Positions 63,417 through 64,000 of a stretch of DNA of 64,000 nt are shown one piece after another. This DNA is from Bog-473 sp963828825. Its GTDB lineage: Bacteria > Actinomycetota > Acidimicrobiia > Acidimicrobiales > RAAP-2. Made by a program: the position numbers and the translations under genes. The DNA is taken from assembly GCA_963828825.1 (NCBI GenBank), contig CAWHGF010000004.1, forward strand, positions 868,001 to 932,000, in the 5' to 3' direction. Numbering within the stretch: position 1 is the first letter of the stretch; the number at the start of each line of letters is the position of its first letter. Under the pieces are notes generated by a model, which worked only from the letters and a program-made list of their open reading frames with translations, did no database searches and was not told where the DNA came from.

Positions 63417-64000
63417 TTACGCGGTGGTCGTGCCGTGACTCCTCCGTGGATTGGGTCGGTGCTCTGGATTGGGCAGCCCCACGTCCGCCGACAGTAGGTC
63501 GCCGCCGGGCCCGTGCGCTTCCGAGACGAGCCGCTCGGCCAGGGTCACCTCCATGAGGCCCAGCGCCATCCCGAAGAGGTCGCCGAGGATGAAGGTGGTG
63601 AGGAAGACGGCCCAGATGTGCTCGTGGGGCACCAGGTCGGCCACCAGGACAACGACCTCGTGCTCGACCGCCAACGGCAGCGAGATGAAGCAGAACACCA
63701 ACATGAAATGCGGCCACACCAACTTCAGCGAACGCCGGAAGGCTTCGGGCACCGAGGTGTCGAGGAGGTTGATCAGCGGTCCGACCAGGGCGAACAGCGT
63801 GCCCACGATCAGACCCGGAACGATCAACACCAGCGAGGCCGCGGCGTCGACCACGATCAGAATCACCTGCGCCGCCAGCAGGCGCAGCCACGGCAGGCTC
63901 CGAAGCACCACGAAGACCGGTTGGGCGGGCTCGTTGCGCTCCACCGAGCCGACCAGCCGCTCGAGCATGCCGGCGTAGAACGTCAGCCCCAGCGTGGAGG
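63417..64000 (-). CDS. Membrane protein (partial, runs off the window)
   Basis: At least 183 residues; the frame stays open to the window edge ('TLGLTFYAG' before the first Met at 63968), so the N-terminus is outside. Four or five hydrophobic helices: 'LLAAQVILIVVDAAASLVL', 'IVPGLIVGTLFALVGPLIN', 'HFMLVFCFISLPLAVEHEV' and 'WAVFLTTFILGDLFGMALG'. The layout resembles DUF975/YciC-type multi-helix proteins. The function is unknown. Confidence 0.7.
   Translation of the reverse strand, partial: STLGLTFYAGMLERLVGSVERNEPAQPVFVVLRSLPWLRLLAAQVILIVVDAAASLVLIVPGLIVGTLFALVGPLINLLDTSVPEAFRRSLKLVWPHFMLVFCFISLPLAVEHEVVVLVADLVPHEHIWAVFLTTFILGDLFGMALGLMEVTLAERLVSEAHGPGGDLLSADVGLPNPEHRPNPRRSHGTTTA

Overview
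The window is high-GC DNA with tightly packed, often overlapping genes. It looks like an actinobacterial chromosome, most likely Acidimicrobiia or a relative. The grounds are F420-type enzymes (an LLM-class oxidoreductase and a DDN-like nitroreductase), a FolP2-like paralogue, PAC2, an HU protein with a Lys/Ala/Pro tail as in mycobacterial HupB, DUF4331, DUF929/VKOR, and two secreted proteins ending in 'GYWLVASDGG' repeats. The taxon is inferred from gene content only.

Layout. (1) 0-7.7 kb is housekeeping: FolP2-like protein and thioredoxin-TPR, phosphotransferase-PAC2-F420 oxidoreductase, leuS and tRNA-Ala(GGC). (2) 7.8-13.7 kb is a mobile and decayed zone: a shredded ISL3 transposase beside the tRNA, an AT-richer polytopic membrane protein, a possible IS30 scrap, a 3' tRNA fragment that could be an attachment site, and an IS3 element inside a membrane-anchored protein gene. 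(3) 13.9-28 kb is a catabolic island: two P450s, a ferredoxin, a KstD-like flavoprotein, SDRs, a double CaiB CoA-transferase, an enoyl-CoA hydratase, two M24 'creatinase/prolidase' paralogues, an amidohydrolase, and TetR and MarR regulators. Many of its genes carry frameshifts or are reduced to relics. (4) 28-32.5 kb is poorly coding accessory DNA. It holds a complete ISL3 element with matched terminal repeats and a perfect 8-bp target duplication. (5) 32.5-36.9 kb holds a DUF4331 gene with a Tat-exported partner, a VOC protein and a frameshifted zinc alcohol dehydrogenase. (6) 37-50 kb is mixed chromosomal content: gamma-glutamylcyclotransferase-like protein, SDR, DUF885 peptidase, VKOR+DUF929, HU, alcohol dehydrogenase and a diiron ferritin-like protein. 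(7) 50-64 kb holds the two repeat-rich secreted proteins (one with a GH43-like domain), a five-gene coupled operon carrying about six YbjQ-like domains, further oxidoreductases, an AIM24 protein and a partial membrane protein.

The catabolic genes could together oxidise a hydrophobic, possibly steroid- or terpenoid-like, substrate (P450/ferredoxin/KstD-like) and pass it to CoA-dependent breakdown (CaiB, hydratase, SDR). The substrate is not identifiable from sequence. About ten genes carry single frameshifts, some in homopolymers or GC runs, so assembly or sequencing error must be separated from real decay. The least expected intact-looking system is the YbjQ-domain operon at 52.4-56.0 kb. The best-documented event is the ISL3 insertion at 30.2-31.7 kb.
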